Made by a program: the position numbers and the translations under genes. Positions 6,119 to 6,877 of a DNA stretch of 6,877 nt are shown here, piece after piece. Source of the DNA: Chitinophagaceae bacterium (GTDB lineage Bacteria > Bacteroidota > Bacteroidia > Chitinophagales > Chitinophagaceae); assembly GCA_009996555.1 (NCBI GenBank), contig JAACZX010000125.1, positions 1 through 6,877 on the forward strand, read 5' to 3'. Position 1 is the stretch's first letter. The number at the start of each line of letters is the position of its first letter. The notes beneath the pieces are model-generated. The model was given only the letters and a program-made list of their open reading frames with translations. It was not told where the DNA came from and ran no database searches.

Positions 6119-6877
6119 ATGCAATCAAACTTATTAGAAGGGCTTAGTAAAAAGTTCAAGGAATTTAAGCCAACCAGCTGGAGTGTTGATAACCGCACGG
6201 CGATCTATATCATCACCATCCTTATTACAGCTTATGGGTTATTTAAATTCAATACACTTCCCAAAGAACAGTTTCCTGACATTGTGGTGCCAACCATTTC
6301 GGTGGCTACCATATATGTAGGTAACTCTCCTGCCGATATTGAAAACCTTGTAACACGCCCCATTGAAAAACAAATCAAGAGTATCAGTGGTGCTCGTGTT
6401 ATTAAGGTACAATCTACTTCACAAACCGATTTTTCATTAATTGTTGTGGAGTTTGATACAGATGTAAAAACAGATCTCGCCAAACAAAAAGTAAAAGATG
6501 CGGTAGATAAGGCAAGAACCGATTTGCCGCAGGATCTTACTGCAGAACCGGATGTACAGGAATTTGCATTCAGCGAAATGCCGATCATGTATGTGAATGT
6601 GAGTGGCGATTACGATCCTGTAAAACTGAAACAGTATGCAGAAAAAATGCAGGACCGTTTTGAAGAGCTGAAAGAAATTACACGGGCTGATATTGTGGGT
6701 GCGCCTGAACGTGAAATACAGGTAAATGTAGATCCTTACCGTATGGCAAGTGCACGTATTACGTTTGCCGATATTGAAGGTGCGATTGCACGTGAAAACA
6801 ATGATATTACCGGTGGCTTGATTGAGATCGGTACACAAAAACGTACCGTACGGGTACGTGGCCAGTTCAACAGCTCG
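6119..6877 (+). CDS. Efflux RND transporter permease subunit (partial, N-terminal 253 aa)
   Basis: The reading frame is open from ATG 6119 to the right edge (exactly 253 codons), and an in-frame TAA at 6107-6109 makes this the first possible start. RND permeases usually exceed 1000 residues, so about a quarter is present. A polar, Lys-rich leader of about 25 residues precedes transmembrane helix 1 (about 27-45, RTAIYIITILITAYGLFKF). Then comes the hallmark start of the periplasmic porter domain, LPKEQFPDIVVPTISVATIY (47-66) and NSPADIENLVTRPIEKQI (69-86). Later segments such as EMPIMYVNVSG (153-163) and REIQVNVDPYRMA (198-210) also fit the family. The protein would use proton import to drive export from the inner membrane or periplasm through the adaptor and TolC channel. 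The sequence looks like the multidrug (HAE) rather than heavy-metal branch, but the decisive central helices are outside the window. Substrate is unknown. Confidence 0.93.
   Translation, partial: MQSNLLEGLSKKFKEFKPTSWSVDNRTAIYIITILITAYGLFKFNTLPKEQFPDIVVPTISVATIYVGNSPADIENLVTRPIEKQIKSISGARVIKVQSTSQTDFSLIVVEFDTDVKTDLAKQKVKDAVDKARTDLPQDLTAEPDVQEFAFSEMPIMYVNVSGDYDPVKLKQYAEKMQDRFEELKEITRADIVGAPEREIQVNVDPYRMASARITFADIEGAIARENNDITGGLIEIGTQKRTVRVRGQFNSS

Noticed and set aside
6232..6838. Antisense open frames opposite the permease gene (6232-6588 and 6437-6838)
   Set aside because: The plus strand encodes a clear RND N-terminus open to the window edge; the antisense products show no domain or promoter support.

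Overview
The window looks like a chromosomal segment of a Bacteroidota bacterium, probably of the Chitinophagaceae type. The signs are: start codons without Shine-Dalgarno sequences, several matches to the Bacteroidetes promoter (-33 TTTG / -7 TAnnTTTG), a DUF502 membrane protein, an S1/P1-type zinc hydrolase, and a TetR-TolC-lipoprotein adaptor-RND order common in that phylum. The family-level placement is an impression from protein style and was not tested. GC looks moderate (low forties by eye, not counted).

Left half (1-2553), all on the minus strand, read right to left. A DUF502 two-helix membrane protein (2553-1903) is followed after 5 bp by a secreted S1/P1 nuclease / zinc phospholipase C-type enzyme (1897-929). 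Next come a Crp/Fnr-type regulator (834-256) and the N-terminus of an NAD(P)-binding oxidoreductase that runs off the left edge (139-1). The 116 bp between the last two genes hold a 36-bp near-perfect palindrome (213-248) that contains an FNR-like box, TTGAC-N4-ATCAA. It lies upstream of a plausible oxidoreductase promoter. The regulator's recognition helix carries the E-x-x-S-R pattern that FNR uses to read TTGAT, so local control of the oxidoreductase is a reasonable hypothesis.

Right half (2641-6877), plus strand: an efflux operon. A TetR repressor (2695-3333) is followed by a TolC-type outer membrane channel (3411-4829), a lipoprotein periplasmic adaptor (4859-6028) and the first 253 codons of an RND inner membrane permease (6119 to the right edge). 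Together they would form a tripartite pump spanning both membranes. The only convincing promoter is ahead of the TetR gene (TTTG-N19-TAGTTTTG, 2649-2679). It is buried in a perfect 11-bp inverted repeat (2641-2672), the expected layout of a TetR operator. Because no promoter motif appears before the TolC, adaptor or RND genes, the repressor probably controls itself and the whole pump in one transcript.

No rRNA, tRNA, CRISPR array, insertion sequence or phage gene was seen. No gene-free stretch exceeds 141 bp. The gene families are all known; the new-looking content is regulatory (two operator-like palindromes and a structured gap before the RND gene), plus a zinc hydrolase whose metal-binding set mixes nuclease and phospholipase features.
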